From contig CABZRA010000004.1 in assembly GCA_902527995.1 (NCBI GenBank), positions 1 through 55,241 of the forward strand: a stretch of DNA of 55,241 nucleotides, in the 5' to 3' direction. Below are positions 27,383 through 37,415 of the stretch, one piece after another. The notes below the pieces were generated by a model. The model saw only the letters and a list, made by a program, of their open reading frames with translations. It searched no databases and was not told the origin of the DNA. Every line of letters starts with the position of its first letter. Position 1 is the stretch's first letter. The translations under genes and the position numbers were made by a program. This stretch comes from an uncultured SAR86 cluster bacterium (GTDB lineage Bacteria; Pseudomonadota; Gammaproteobacteria; Magnimaribacterales; AG-339-G14).

Positions 27383-27730
27383 TTATTCTTGTTCAGAAGT
27401 ATTTTCATCATCAGAAGAGCTTGAATCAGAACTTTCAGGAGATTCAGTTTCAACTTCAGTTGCTTGAGCTTTCTTAGCAGAAGCACCTTTTTTTGCAAAT
27501 CTTTTCTTAAATCTATCGACTCTTCCTCCAGTATCAATAATTTTTTGTTTACCAGTATAAAAAGGGTGGGAAGCAGATGAAACGTCAAGGGGGCAATACG
27601 GATAAGTTTTTCCATCTTCCCATTCTTTGGTTTGATCGGTTTTTAAAGTTGATGGAATTAAAAAGTACTCATCAACACTAGTGTCGTGAAAGAGAACCTC
27701 TCTGTATTCTGGATGAATTTCTTTTTTCAT
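27383..27730 (-). CDS. rpmE2: 50S ribosomal protein L31 type B with acidic C-terminal extension
   Basis: [16 protein letters not shown]...[36 protein letters not shown], then a low-complexity acidic tail. Confidence 0.93.
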   Translation of the reverse strand: MKKEIHPEYREVLFHDTSVDEYFLIPSTLKTDQTKEWEDGKTYPYCPLDVSSASHPFYTGKQKIIDTGGRVDRFKKRFAKKGASAKKAQATEVETESPESSDSSSSDDENTSEQE

Positions 27731-27788
27731 ATTCTAAAGTTTAGGCGCGAATAATATCAGAACTTTTATTCTTGAAGAAACAAAATTT

Positions 27789-28259
27789 TTAAGAATTTTT
27801 AGATTGGTTTTTTTGTTTTTTTTCAGAAATGCTTACAACTTTCTTACTACCATAGACCTCGGTATATTTTTTCCCATCAAGATAATAAAATCCTTTTGAA
27901 GATATATACCATTTAGATATTTCCCTTTTTTCAGAATCTGAAACCCAAGAAATATCATTCAAAGACTCTTCTATATCGGTATGACTTGTTTCAGCATTAA
28001 AGATAGGAGGGCTTCCCTTCAATTTATGCGCTTTAGATAACCAAGCGTTCAAAAAACGCCTTATGCCTCTTCTAGTTTTTCTTCTTGATGGGTTCGATTC
28101 ACACCACTCAGCAGCAGCTCTGATTTCATGAATTACATTGCAATCTTTATATGTGCGGCTCCAAGCAATCACATCATTTTCTTCAATTTCAAAATAACTG
28201 CCATCTTTTAAAATAATTTCCATCGAATAAAGACTATCTATTATTTCTGGTAACATCAA
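27789..28259 (-). CDS. hypothetical protein with phage replication-accessory-like motif
   Basis: EIRAAAEWCESNPSRRKTRRGIRRFLNAWLSKAH resembles the 'NPxRRKTxxGxxxFIxxWLxR' segment common in phage-encoded proteins. Confidence 0.6.
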   Translation of the reverse strand: MMLPEIIDSLYSMEIILKDGSYFEIEENDVIAWSRTYKDCNVIHEIRAAAEWCESNPSRRKTRRGIRRFLNAWLSKAHKLKGSPPIFNAETSHTDIEESLNDISWVSDSEKREISKWYISSKGFYYLDGKKYTEVYGSKKVVSISEKKQKNQSKNS

Positions 28260-28285
28260 ATTTAAGTTAATAACTTTATGGAGGA

Positions 28286-28666
28286 ATGATGTCTTATCAA
28301 AATGATGTAGAGGTTTTTATGAAAATAGGAAGTCAGCCAATTCAAAAAGAATTGACCTTAGATACTGACGAAGCCAAGCTTTACATGAAATTAATTAGCG
28401 AAGAATATAAAGAAACCCTAGATGCTTTTAAAAACAATGATTTGATTGAATTAGCAGATGGACTTACCGATCTGGTTTGGGTAATTATGGGGATGTGTAA
28501 TAGTTGCGGCATTCAATTTGATAATGTTTGGAAAGAAGTCAGAGCATCAAACATGAGTAAATTTGTAGATGGAAAAGTAATAAAAAATGATTATGGAAAA
28601 ATTATGAAGCCTAAGTCGTATTTCAAGCCAAATATAAAAAATGCTCTAGGTTTGGTAAAAACTTAG
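28286..28666 (+). CDS. MazG-like/all-alpha NTP pyrophosphohydrolase family protein
   Basis: ISEEYKETLDAFKNNDLIELADGLTDLVWVIMGMC (ExxE...ExxD) and GKVIKNDYGKIMKP. Confidence 0.75.
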   Translation: MMSYQNDVEVFMKIGSQPIQKELTLDTDEAKLYMKLISEEYKETLDAFKNNDLIELADGLTDLVWVIMGMCNSCGIQFDNVWKEVRASNMSKFVDGKVIKNDYGKIMKPKSYFKPNIKNALGLVKT

Positions 28667-28733
28667 AAAAAATTGATAGAATAATTCGAATTAAATAATT
28701 CAAAGTAAAATTTATAAGTTTTAGGAGATAAAA

Positions 28734-29912
28734 ATGGGTAATGCATATATCGTAGGTGCGGTAAGAACACCAGGCGGGAAAAAAGACGGAAAATTAAAAA
28801 ATTGGCATCCTTCAGATTTAGGGGCATTGGTCCTTGATGAGCTAGTTGAAAGAACAGGTGCAAAAGGAGAAATGATTGATGACGTTATCTTTGGATGTGT
28901 AAGTCAGTCAGGCGCGCAAGCCGGAAACGTAGCTAGAAACGCTGTCTTAAGCTCAAAGCTCCCAGAATCTGTGCCAGGAACTTCAGTTGATAGACAATGC
29001 GGTTCATCACAGCAAGCGATACATTTTGCAGCTCAAGCTGTAATGTCTGAAACTCAAGATATTGTAATTGCAGGCGGTGTAGAGGTCATGAGTCAAGTGC
29101 CCATTGGATCCAATATAATTGATAGCTTTAAAGAAGGACATGGTCAGCCATTCAATGGCAAGGGTATGACAGCTAGATATCCAGGTGTTCAATTCAGTCA
29201 ATTTGCTGGCGCTGAGATGATGGCTGAAAGATGGAATTTTTCTAGGGAAGATTTAGATGCATTTGCATATGCAAGTCATCAAAAAGCTATTACTGCAACT
29301 GAATCGGGATATTTTGATAAAGAGATCGTTCCTGTTGAAGGAGATTTACCATCTGGAGAAAAAGAAATGGTTTCTATTGACGAAGGCATTCGTTTCGATG
29401 CCTCTTTAGAGAGCTTATCTGGCTTAAAAACTTTATCTGAGAATGGCGTTCTGACAGCAGGTAGCTCTAGTCAAATTTGTGATGGAGCGGCAGCGATTAT
29501 GATCGTTAATGATGCTGGTTTAGAAAAGTTAGGCATAAAACCAAGGGCAAAAATTGTTTCTTTAGCTTTGGCAGGGGATGACCCAGTGATTATGTTGACA
29601 GGACCTATTCCTGCTTCTAAAACTGTATTAGATAAAGCCAATTTATCAATAGACGATATAGATATTTACGAAGTGAACGAGGCTTTTGCTCCAGTTCCAT
29701 TAGCATGGGCGCATGAGTTAAAAGCAAATAAAGAAAAACTTAATGTGAATGGAGGGGCTATGGCACTCGGTCATCCTCTCGGAGGAACTGGCGCAAAGCT
29801 GATGACGACTTTGTTACATGAATTAGAAAGGAGACAAGGGAAATACGGTTTACAGGCAATTTGCGAAGGAGGAGGAACAGCTAACGCAATGATTATCGAA
29901 AGATTAAGTTAA
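28734..29912 (+). CDS. acetyl-CoA C-acetyltransferase (thiolase)
   Basis: SVDRQCGSSQQAIHFAAQ, VNGGAMALGHPLGGTGAKLM, CEGGGTANAMI. Confidence 0.95.
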   Translation: MGNAYIVGAVRTPGGKKDGKLKNWHPSDLGALVLDELVERTGAKGEMIDDVIFGCVSQSGAQAGNVARNAVLSSKLPESVPGTSVDRQCGSSQQAIHFAAQAVMSETQDIVIAGGVEVMSQVPIGSNIIDSFKEGHGQPFNGKGMTARYPGVQFSQFAGAEMMAERWNFSREDLDAFAYASHQKAITATESGYFDKEIVPVEGDLPSGEKEMVSIDEGIRFDASLESLSGLKTLSENGVLTAGSSSQICDGAAAIMIVNDAGLEKLGIKPRAKIVSLALAGDDPVIMLTGPIPASKTVLDKANLSIDDIDIYEVNEAFAPVPLAWAHELKANKEKLNVNGGAMALGHPLGGTGAKLMTTLLHELERRQGKYGLQAICEGGGTANAMIIERLS

Positions 29913-29925
29913 AGTTCAAGATTTT

Positions 29926-30315
29926 ATGAAAGTTTTATCTGAGTCAAAAGTTTTCAATTGCTCAGCAAAAACTCTTTGGGACATTTTATCTGATATTTCA
30001 AGATGCGATTGGGTTCCAAGTGTAGATGAAATTACTCTTGAAGGAGTTTCTAGAGTCTTTGAAATGGAAGGCATTGGAAAAGTCCGTGAAAATATATTGT
30101 CGCTGGATAATGAAAACATGAAATTGCAATATTCTGCAGTAGAGACGCCTAATCCAATCGAACATCACCTAGCAACAATGCAGGTAGTTGAATTAGATTC
30201 AGAAAATTGTGAACTGAATTGGACAACAGAAATTGATCCAGAGATTTTTTCAGAAGCTGTTCATCACGGAATGCTAATCTCCATTAAGGGTTTAGAAGAA
30301 GTTATTTCTGATTAA
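29926..30315 (+). CDS. SRPBCC/polyketide cyclase-like protein
   Basis: VFNCSAKTLWDILSDISRCDWVPSVDEITLEG; helix-grip fold pattern. Confidence 0.7.
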   Translation: MKVLSESKVFNCSAKTLWDILSDISRCDWVPSVDEITLEGVSRVFEMEGIGKVRENILSLDNENMKLQYSAVETPNPIEHHLATMQVVELDSENCELNWTTEIDPEIFSEAVHHGMLISIKGLEEVISD

Positions 30316-30327
30316 AGAATTTCTTAA

Positions 30328-30780
30328 TTAGCTAAAGTAGTTTCTTAAAACCAATTCTCTTGAATTTACATTTAAATGATTTAAGCAAATCTCCATATCG
30401 CATTCCTTAAAAAATCCGTCTCCTCTTTCTGGCCATTCTATAAATAGAATACTGTCAGATTCATTTGAATATTCTTCAATACCCAAAACTTCCAATTCCT
30501 TTCTACTCTCAATTCTATACAAATCCATGTGATATATTTTTTTATTACCAATCAAGTAAGGCTCCACAATAGTAAAGGTTGGGCTCGTAACTGATTCTGA
30601 TAAGCCATAAACCTTAAGGATTTCTTTAACAAGAGTAGTTTTACCTGTTCCAAGGTCCCCCTTTAAAAAAATTATTTTGGCTGTATTCTTAGAAATTAAA
30701 GTTATCTTATGAGCAATTTCTGAAGCAATTTTTTTAGTTTCCTCGAGGGAATTAAGTATTAATTTTTTGTCATTACTCAT
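30328..30780 (-). CDS. tsaE: tRNA threonylcarbamoyladenosine biosynthesis ATPase TsaE (start taken at MSNDKKL)
   Basis: IIFLKGDLGTGKTTLVKEIL, SPTFTIVEPY, HMDLYRI. Confidence 0.92.
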   Translation of the reverse strand: MSNDKKLILNSLEETKKIASEIAHKITLISKNTAKIIFLKGDLGTGKTTLVKEILKVYGLSESVTSPTFTIVEPYLIGNKKIYHMDLYRIESRKELEVLGIEEYSNESDSILFIEWPERGDGFFKECDMEICLNHLNVNSRELVLRNYFS

Positions 30781-31612
30781 TAATAACTCTCGCAAAAAGA
30801 TCAATAATATCTGTTGGTAAAAGTGATTGTTGATTATTTTTTTCTGAATAAATATCTCCCGCACGAGCATGTAAATCCACTCCAAGACAAGCTGCCTCAA
30901 ATAAACTAAGTTTTTGAGCGATTAAACCACTTATCATTCCGCTCAATACATCTCCCATTCCTGCTGTGGCCATGCCGGGATTTCCTTTATCACAGATATA
31001 TATTTTATCTTCCTTGCAAATTAAGGTTTCATGACTTTTTAATACAACTACCGAGTTATATTTATTTGATATTTTTTTAGCTGCAGAGATTTTATTTTTC
31101 TTAACTTTTTCTACAGATGTATTCAATAGTCTGGCTGCTTCACCTAAATGAGGAGTTAAAACAATTTTTTTTGGGAGTGGTAGTTTTTTTGAAAATTCTG
31201 GAAGTAAATTTAATCCATCTGCATCGATTAATATTGGGGTCTTATTTTTATAAGTGTTCTCCAGAGACTTGTAAATCATCTGTTCGCTCCAGTAATCTTT
31301 TCCTAATCCCGGACCTAAACAAATTACAGTGGGAAAATCTAAATAATTTTCCAAAGATTGACCACTATCGACTGGTTTTGTCATAACTTCTGGAGCAAAA
31401 CTAAGCGCCGCTTGTAAATGTTCAGATCGTGTTGCTAGTGAGACAAGACCTGCACCAATTTTTATCGCAGCTTTCGAAGAAAGCAAAGCTGCTCCTCCAA
31501 ATCCAATATTTCCGGCAACAACTAACACGTGACCAAAGTCACCCTTATGGGATTCGGAATTTCTTAACAATTTCCTTAATAATTTTTTAGTTTCTATGGT
31601 TCGTGGGTTCAT
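30773..31612 (-). CDS. nnrD: ADP-dependent NAD(P)H-hydrate dehydratase (no fused epimerase domain)
   Basis: HKGDFGHVLVVAGNIGFGGAALLSSKAA, GNPGMATAGMGDVLSGMISGL. Confidence 0.92.
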   Translation of the reverse strand: MNPRTIETKKLLRKLLRNSESHKGDFGHVLVVAGNIGFGGAALLSSKAAIKIGAGLVSLATRSEHLQAALSFAPEVMTKPVDSGQSLENYLDFPTVICLGPGLGKDYWSEQMIYKSLENTYKNKTPILIDADGLNLLPEFSKKLPLPKKIVLTPHLGEAARLLNTSVEKVKKNKISAAKKISNKYNSVVVLKSHETLICKEDKIYICDKGNPGMATAGMGDVLSGMISGLIAQKLSLFEAACLGVDLHARAGDIYSEKNNQQSLLPTDIIDLFARVINE

Positions 31613-31717
31613 AAAAATTTTTTCCTTAAAATCAAAATTTCTTCCATCTTCTCATTGCTAAAAGCCCTAGGAAAGATATAGAGTATGTAGATTAAATTAT
31701 TTTTAAAGGAGAAGAAA

Positions 31718-32695
31718 ATGATCAAAACAAAAATAACAGAAATGTTTGGAATTGAACATCCAATAATTCAAGGAGGAATGCATTATGTTGGATTTGCTGA
31801 AATGGCTTCTGCAGTAGCAAACGCAGGTGGATTAGGAATAATTACAGGTCTAACTCAAAAAACTCCAGATGATTTAGCAAATGAAATTGCTAAATGTCAC
31901 GACATGACTGATAAGCCTTTTGGAGTGAACTTAACTTTTCTTCCGGGATTTCAAGAGCCAGATTATCCGGGATATATTGAAGCAATTATAAAAGGAGGAG
32001 TGAGAATAGTCGAAACTGCTGGAAGAAGTCCCGAAGCCTACATGCCTGATTTAAAAGGAGCAGGAATAAAAGTGATTCATAAATGTACTTCAGTTAGGCA
32101 TTCTCTAAAAGCCGAAAAAATTGGCTGTGATGCTGTGAGTGTGGATGGATTTGAGTGTGGCGGACATCCAGGTGAAGACGATATACCAAACATGATTCTT
32201 CTTCCTAGAGCTGCCGAAGAGTTGTCGATTCCTTTTGTGGCATCTGGAGGAATGGGAAATGGCCAACAACTTGCAGCGGCTTTATCTATGGGAGCAGATG
32301 GCATCAACATGGGAACAAGATTTATTGCTACTAAGGAAGCTCCTGTACATGACAATGTTAAAGAAGCTTTAGTGGCTGCATCTGAACTTGATACTGAACT
32401 AATTATGAGACCGTTAAGAAATACTGAGAGGGTTTTATCAAATGGCGCAGTTTCTAAAATTCTTGAAAAAGAAAAAGCTCTTGGTGATGATATTCAGATT
32501 ACAGACATCATAGATGAAGTAGCAGGTGTGTATCCTAAGATAATGCAAGAAGGTACCATGGATGCTGGAGCATGGAGTTGTGGAATGGTTGCTGGATTAA
32601 TTCATGATGTCCCTACTTGTAAAGAGTTGGTCGAAAGAATAGTTTCTGATGCTGAAGAAATAATTAAAAGTAGACTTTCCCAATTCGTTGCTTAA
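31718..32695 (+). CDS. nitronate monooxygenase/NPD-family FMN oxidoreductase
   Basis: HPIIQGGMHYVGFAEMASAVANAGGLGIITG, DGFECGGHPGED. Confidence 0.88.
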   Translation: MIKTKITEMFGIEHPIIQGGMHYVGFAEMASAVANAGGLGIITGLTQKTPDDLANEIAKCHDMTDKPFGVNLTFLPGFQEPDYPGYIEAIIKGGVRIVETAGRSPEAYMPDLKGAGIKVIHKCTSVRHSLKAEKIGCDAVSVDGFECGGHPGEDDIPNMILLPRAAEELSIPFVASGGMGNGQQLAAALSMGADGINMGTRFIATKEAPVHDNVKEALVAASELDTELIMRPLRNTERVLSNGAVSKILEKEKALGDDIQITDIIDEVAGVYPKIMQEGTMDAGAWSCGMVAGLIHDVPTCKELVERIVSDAEEIIKSRLSQFVA

Positions 32696-32700
32696 AAGTA

Positions 32701-33576
32701 ATGTCTAATAAATCAGGTTCAAAGCCTCCTTTTCCAGAGAATTTAGAAAATTCTATAAATTTTAAGAAAGGAGGTCCTGGAGATGAGCCATCTTCACCTA
32801 GACCTGCGGCCACAGTACTTTTAGTTCGCGCACCAAAAGAACAAGTTGAAGTTTTTATGATTCAAAGAAATGCGAAGACAAATTTTGGTAATGCTTGGGT
32901 TTTTCCTGGAGGCAAATTAGATGAAATCGATGGAATCAACGAAGCCAATGATTTTTGCTTTGGGTTAACAGACGAAATGGCTTCTCAAATACTCGGTTTA
33001 GAGAGAGGTGGTTTAAATTATTGGGTCGCTTGCATCAGAGAATGTTTTGAAGAGTGTGGAGTACTTTTAGCTTATAGAGAAAATGGAGATTTATTCGATA
33101 ATCCTAATGAAGAAGAATCTAAATCTTTAAATAAATATAGAGATCTGCTTAATCAAGGAGAGCCGGTTTTATATGAGCTTTGTAAAGATATGAATTTGAG
33201 ATTGGCAGTAGATAGACTTGCATACATATCTCATTGGGTAACACCAAAGTTTGAAATGAAGCGTTACAGTACTAGGTTTTTTATTGCTTTAGCACCTGAA
33301 AATCAAATAGCTGAGCACGATGGAGGTGAAGGAGTTAAAAGTACTTGGATTTCTCCAGAAAACGCTTTAGAAAAAGGAAAAAATGGGGACTTTCCTATTA
33401 TATTGCCTACTATTAAAACTTTAGAATCCATTGAGGGTTTTGCAAATACTCAAGAATTAATGGAAGCAAAAGTAAAAATTCAAAACGAAGTTTCATGCAT
33501 TGAACCTAAATTTTTTATGAAAGATGGAAAAATGATTGGATTGCTTCCTGGAGATAAGGGTTATGAAGATCACTGA
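32701..33576 (+). CDS. NUDIX hydrolase-family protein
   Basis: NAWVFPGGKLDEID...CIRECFEECGVLL Nudix box. Confidence 0.85.
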   Translation: MSNKSGSKPPFPENLENSINFKKGGPGDEPSSPRPAATVLLVRAPKEQVEVFMIQRNAKTNFGNAWVFPGGKLDEIDGINEANDFCFGLTDEMASQILGLERGGLNYWVACIRECFEECGVLLAYRENGDLFDNPNEEESKSLNKYRDLLNQGEPVLYELCKDMNLRLAVDRLAYISHWVTPKFEMKRYSTRFFIALAPENQIAEHDGGEGVKSTWISPENALEKGKNGDFPIILPTIKTLESIEGFANTQELMEAKVKIQNEVSCIEPKFFMKDGKMIGLLPGDKGYEDH

Positions 33577-34378
33577 GTTATCTCCTTTAGTAAGAAGAAT
33601 AACTGCAGATAATTCAGGAGTTTTTACAGGCCCAGGAACAAACACTTATTTAATTGGGCATGATGAAATAACTGTGATTGATCCAGGCCCAGCTTCAAAA
33701 GAGCATATAGAAAACATAGCTAAAATTTGTGGGGAGGACATCAAACAAATTTTGGTAACCCATACCCATAACGATCATTCACCTGGAGCCAAATTACTTC
33801 ATCACAGGACTGCTGCACCTGTGAGGGGCATGAAAGCATTGCATAGTGAAATGCAGGACCCAACCTTTAAGCCACAAACTATTCTCAAAGATGGGGATGT
33901 AATAGAACAAGTGGATTACACTTTAAGAGTAATTCATACCCCAGGTCACGCATCAAACCATTTGTGTTATTTCCTTGAAGAAGAGAAAACAATATTTACT
34001 GGCGATCATATAATGGATGGTTCTACTGTAGTAATAGCTCCTCCAGATGGAAGCATGAGTCAATATTTACAATCACTGAAAATTCTTAAGGATGAAGATA
34101 TTAAATACATAGCCCCCGGACATGGCGATTTGATGGAAAATCCACATGCCGTAGTAGATTGGATTATAAGTCACAGAATGTTTCGAGAAAAAAAAGTAAT
34201 CGATGCAATTACAGAGTTGAATAGAGCTTCTTTAGAAGCATTACTTGAAAAAGTTTACGATGATGTTGATCCCAGACTTTTAAGCATAGCTAAATATTCT
34301 CTTCAAGCGCATTTAATTAAGCTAATTGAAGAAAAAAGAGTTGAGCAAGATGAATCAGAATTTGTCTGGATGCACTAA
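33563..34378 (+). CDS. MBL-fold metallo-hydrolase (LACTB2-like); start taken at MKITELSPL
   Basis: VTHTHNDHSPGAKLL; HTPGHASNHLCYF; FTGDHIMDG; APGHGDLM. Confidence 0.88.
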   Translation: MKITELSPLVRRITADNSGVFTGPGTNTYLIGHDEITVIDPGPASKEHIENIAKICGEDIKQILVTHTHNDHSPGAKLLHHRTAAPVRGMKALHSEMQDPTFKPQTILKDGDVIEQVDYTLRVIHTPGHASNHLCYFLEEEKTIFTGDHIMDGSTVVIAPPDGSMSQYLQSLKILKDEDIKYIAPGHGDLMENPHAVVDWIISHRMFREKKVIDAITELNRASLEALLEKVYDDVDPRLLSIAKYSLQAHLIKLIEEKRVEQDESEFVWMH

Positions 34379-35016
34379 CTTAAATCAAGCTTGATCCCAC
34401 ATCCACCATGCCCGCAGTAACCTCCTGGATTCTTTGCTAGATATTGCTGGTGATATTCTTCAGCGAAAAAGAAGTTTTTTATTTCTTTTATTTCGGTAGT
34501 AATTGGCTTGAAACCGTTATTAGCTAAGATAGCTTCATAAGCTTTTTTTGTTTCTAGAGCTTGTTCCATCTGTTTTTGATTCGTTACATACAAACCTGAT
34601 CTATATTGAGTTCCAATATCATATCCTTGTCGCATCCCCTGAGTTGGATCATGATTTTCCCAAAAAGCTTTAAGCAGAATCGAAAATTCTATTTTATTTG
34701 GATCAAAAATTACCTCTACGATTTCATTATGAGCTGTTCTCCCAGAGCATACTTCCTCGTAAGTTGGATTCTTTGTGAAACCATCTCCATAACCAACTGA
34801 AGTAAATAAAACACCTTCTATTTCCCACATATATTTTTCAGCTCCCCAAAAGCAACCCATTCCGAAATAAACTTTTTCAAAAATTGAACCTTCTATCGGA
34901 TATGTGTTTTTGTTTACATAATGAGATAATGGTTCAAAGATTTTTTCTTCTCTTCCAACAAGAGCATCATGTTCTTTTGGTAATTCTGTTTTAGTTAGAA
35001 AAGATAAAAGTGACAT
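34375..35016 (-). CDS. msrA: peptide-methionine (S)-S-oxide reductase
   Basis: VYFGMGCFWGAEKYMWEIEGV...VGYGDG; GYCGHGGCGIKL. Confidence 0.95.
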   Translation of the reverse strand: MSLLSFLTKTELPKEHDALVGREEKIFEPLSHYVNKNTYPIEGSIFEKVYFGMGCFWGAEKYMWEIEGVLFTSVGYGDGFTKNPTYEEVCSGRTAHNEIVEVIFDPNKIEFSILLKAFWENHDPTQGMRQGYDIGTQYRSGLYVTNQKQMEQALETKKAYEAILANNGFKPITTEIKEIKNFFFAEEYHQQYLAKNPGGYCGHGGCGIKLDLS

Positions 35017-35019
35017 TAT

Positions 35020-36948
35020 TTATTTATTTAACCTGTTATTGATTAATTCATCAACAATGCTTGGATCCGCTAAAGTAGAAGTGTCACCAAGATTTTCTAG
35101 ATCATTAGAAGCAATTTTTCTAAGTATTCTTCTCATTATTTTACCAGATCTTGTTTTAGGCAAGTCATTTGTAAACTGAATAAGATCTGGCTTTGCAATT
35201 GCTCCTATCTCTTTTTTAATTAATTCGATCAATTCAATTTTGAGTTCATCACTTGGAGCGGTAGCTTTCATCATATTTACATAACAGTAAATACCCTGAC
35301 CTTTTATTGAATGATCAAAACCCACTACTGCGGCTTCCGCAACTCCATTGTGCAAAACAAGTGCACTTTCAATTTCTGCTGTTCCAAGTCTGTGCCCAGA
35401 AACATTCAGAACATCATCAACTCTTCCTGTTATCCAGTAGTAACCGTCTTCATCTCTTCTGGCTCCATCACCAGTGAAATAATAATTTGGGTAAGTTGAA
35501 TAATAAGTGTCCACACACCTTTGGTGATCTCCAAAGACTGTTCTAATTTGCGAAGGCCAAGATTTTTTTATTACTAAATTGCCAGAACCTGGTCCTTGAA
35601 TTTCGTTTCCATTCTCATCTAACAATGCTGGACTTATTCCAAAAAAAGGTTTGCAAGCACTTCCTGGTTTTTGATTAGAAAATCCAGCCAATCCCGAAAT
35701 TAAAATGCTTCCTGTTTCTGTTTGCCACCATGTATCTACGATTGGACATTTTTTATTACCAACTTTTTCGTAATACCACTCCCAAGCTTCGGGATTAATT
35801 GGCTCTCCTACAGTACCTAAAACTTTTAGTGATTTTCTAGATGAAGACTTAAGTGGTTCATTACCAAATGCCATAAGAGCTCTTATGGCAGTAGGAGCTG
35901 TATAAAAAATACTTACTTTATGCTTATCAATTACTTCCCAAAATCTTGATGCATCGGGATATGTTGGAATTCCCTCGAACATGAGAGTTGTAGCTCCATT
36001 ACATAACGGTCCATAAACTATATAAGAATGACCTGTAACCCATCCAACATCAGCTGTGCACCAATAAATATCCTCATCCGAATAATTAAAAATATATTTG
36101 TGAGTTAGGGCTGCTCCTAGGAGATAGCCGCCTGTAGTATGTAACACTCCTTTAGGTTTTCCAGTAGATCCAGATGTATACAATATAAATAAAGGATCTT
36201 CAGCTGACATAGGTTCACAATCACACGCAGGGTTGAATTTTTCCTTTTCTGCAAAATAATCAACGTCAATACTGCCATTCAAATTTAATTCTAATTTTGT
36301 TCTTTTGACTACTATTACTGAATGTACATTTGGACAAGACTTGACAGCTTGGTCTACATTTTGTTTCAAGGGGATATTCTTTCCACCTCTTATCCCTTCA
36401 TTCGCAGTGATTACGGTTTCGCAATTTGAATCTAAGATCCTGTCTTTTAAAGATTCAACTGAAAACCCTCCGAACACAACCGAATGTACTGCTCCAATTC
36501 GCGCACATGCTAACATCGCATAGGCAGCTTCAGGAATCATGGGCATATAAATGCACACTCTGTCTCCTTTTTTTATTCCTCTATTTTTGAGTAAATTAGA
36601 AAATTTACATACCTCATCATGAAGTTCTTGATATGTAATTTTTTTAGATAAAGATGGATCGTCGCTTTCCCAAATAATTGCAATCTCATTTGGTTCGTTT
36701 AAATATCTGTCAACGCAGTTAAAAGAAGCATTTAGTTGTCCATCACTAAACCATTCAATTTTCCCTTCATGCATATCACACGAATTTATCTTAGTCGGTT
36801 GTTTAAACCAATCTAGTTGAAGCGAAGCTTGAGTAGCCCAGAAAGATTCTGGATCATTTATAGAATCCTCATACATTTTATTAAAGGTATTCTCATCTAG
36901 GTTAGCTGTATCTTTGACAGATTTTGAAACAGGGTAGGTTTTACTCAT
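35020..36948 (-). CDS. acs: acetyl-CoA synthetase
   Basis: [53 protein letters not shown]. Confidence 0.96.
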   Translation of the reverse strand: MSKTYPVSKSVKDTANLDENTFNKMYEDSINDPESFWATQASLQLDWFKQPTKINSCDMHEGKIEWFSDGQLNASFNCVDRYLNEPNEIAIIWESDDPSLSKKITYQELHDEVCKFSNLLKNRGIKKGDRVCIYMPMIPEAAYAMLACARIGAVHSVVFGGFSVESLKDRILDSNCETVITANEGIRGGKNIPLKQNVDQAVKSCPNVHSVIVVKRTKLELNLNGSIDVDYFAEKEKFNPACDCEPMSAEDPLFILYTSGSTGKPKGVLHTTGGYLLGAALTHKYIFNYSDEDIYWCTADVGWVTGHSYIVYGPLCNGATTLMFEGIPTYPDASRFWEVIDKHKVSIFYTAPTAIRALMAFGNEPLKSSSRKSLKVLGTVGEPINPEAWEWYYEKVGNKKCPIVDTWWQTETGSILISGLAGFSNQKPGSACKPFFGISPALLDENGNEIQGPGSGNLVIKKSWPSQIRTVFGDHQRCVDTYYSTYPNYYFTGDGARRDEDGYYWITGRVDDVLNVSGHRLGTAEIESALVLHNGVAEAAVVGFDHSIKGQGIYCYVNMMKATAPSDELKIELIELIKKEIGAIAKPDLIQFTNDLPKTRSGKIMRRILRKIASNDLENLGDTSTLADPSIVDELINNRLNK

Positions 36949-37415
36949 AATATTTTAAGTTTTTGAGAAATTTTACTATTTATTTCTGAAAATCTATTTT
37001 TGATCTGTAAACAATTAATTTCAAGTAATGGTTTAATAAAAAAATCTCTGTTCTGCCAATCATAGTGGGGAATAGTCAATTTAGGTTTGTTAATCGTTAA
37101 ATCGTCAAAGAAAACAATATCAATATCTATCGTACGAGGTTTCATGTGAGAATTTTTCTTTCTTTTAAGTTTTTTTTCAATTTTTTGTAGATGATCAAGT
37201 AGTGCAAATGCAGAAAGATCTGTTTTAACTTTCAAAGCAAGATTAAAAAAAAATGGCTGTTTAACGGGACCATATGCTGGCGATTTAAAGATTTCGCTTT
37301 TTTTCAAAATTTTAGTTTTAGGAAGCTCGTTTATTTCGGAGCTAGCATTTGATAGATTTTTAGATCTGTCGCCTAGATTAGTCCCTAAAACCAAATAAGC
37401 AATATGTGAAGACAT
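36945..37415 (-). CDS. folK: 2-amino-4-hydroxy-6-hydroxymethyldihydropteridine pyrophosphokinase
   Basis: [48 protein letters not shown]. Confidence 0.92.
   Translation of the reverse strand: MSSHIAYLVLGTNLGDRSKNLSNASSEINELPKTKILKKSEIFKSPAYGPVKQPFFFNLALKVKTDLSAFALLDHLQKIEKKLKRKKNSHMKPRTIDIDIVFFDDLTINKPKLTIPHYDWQNRDFFIKPLLEINCLQIKNRFSEINSKISQKLKIL

Noticed and set aside
27352-27615. 87-aa minus-strand ORF overlapping rpmE2
   Set aside because: Alternate frame of rpmE2; low-complexity Leu/Lys translation from A/T-rich codons.
28080-28120. 'gggttcgattcacacc' resembling a tRNA T-arm
   Set aside because: Lies inside a CDS and no cloverleaf could be built around it.
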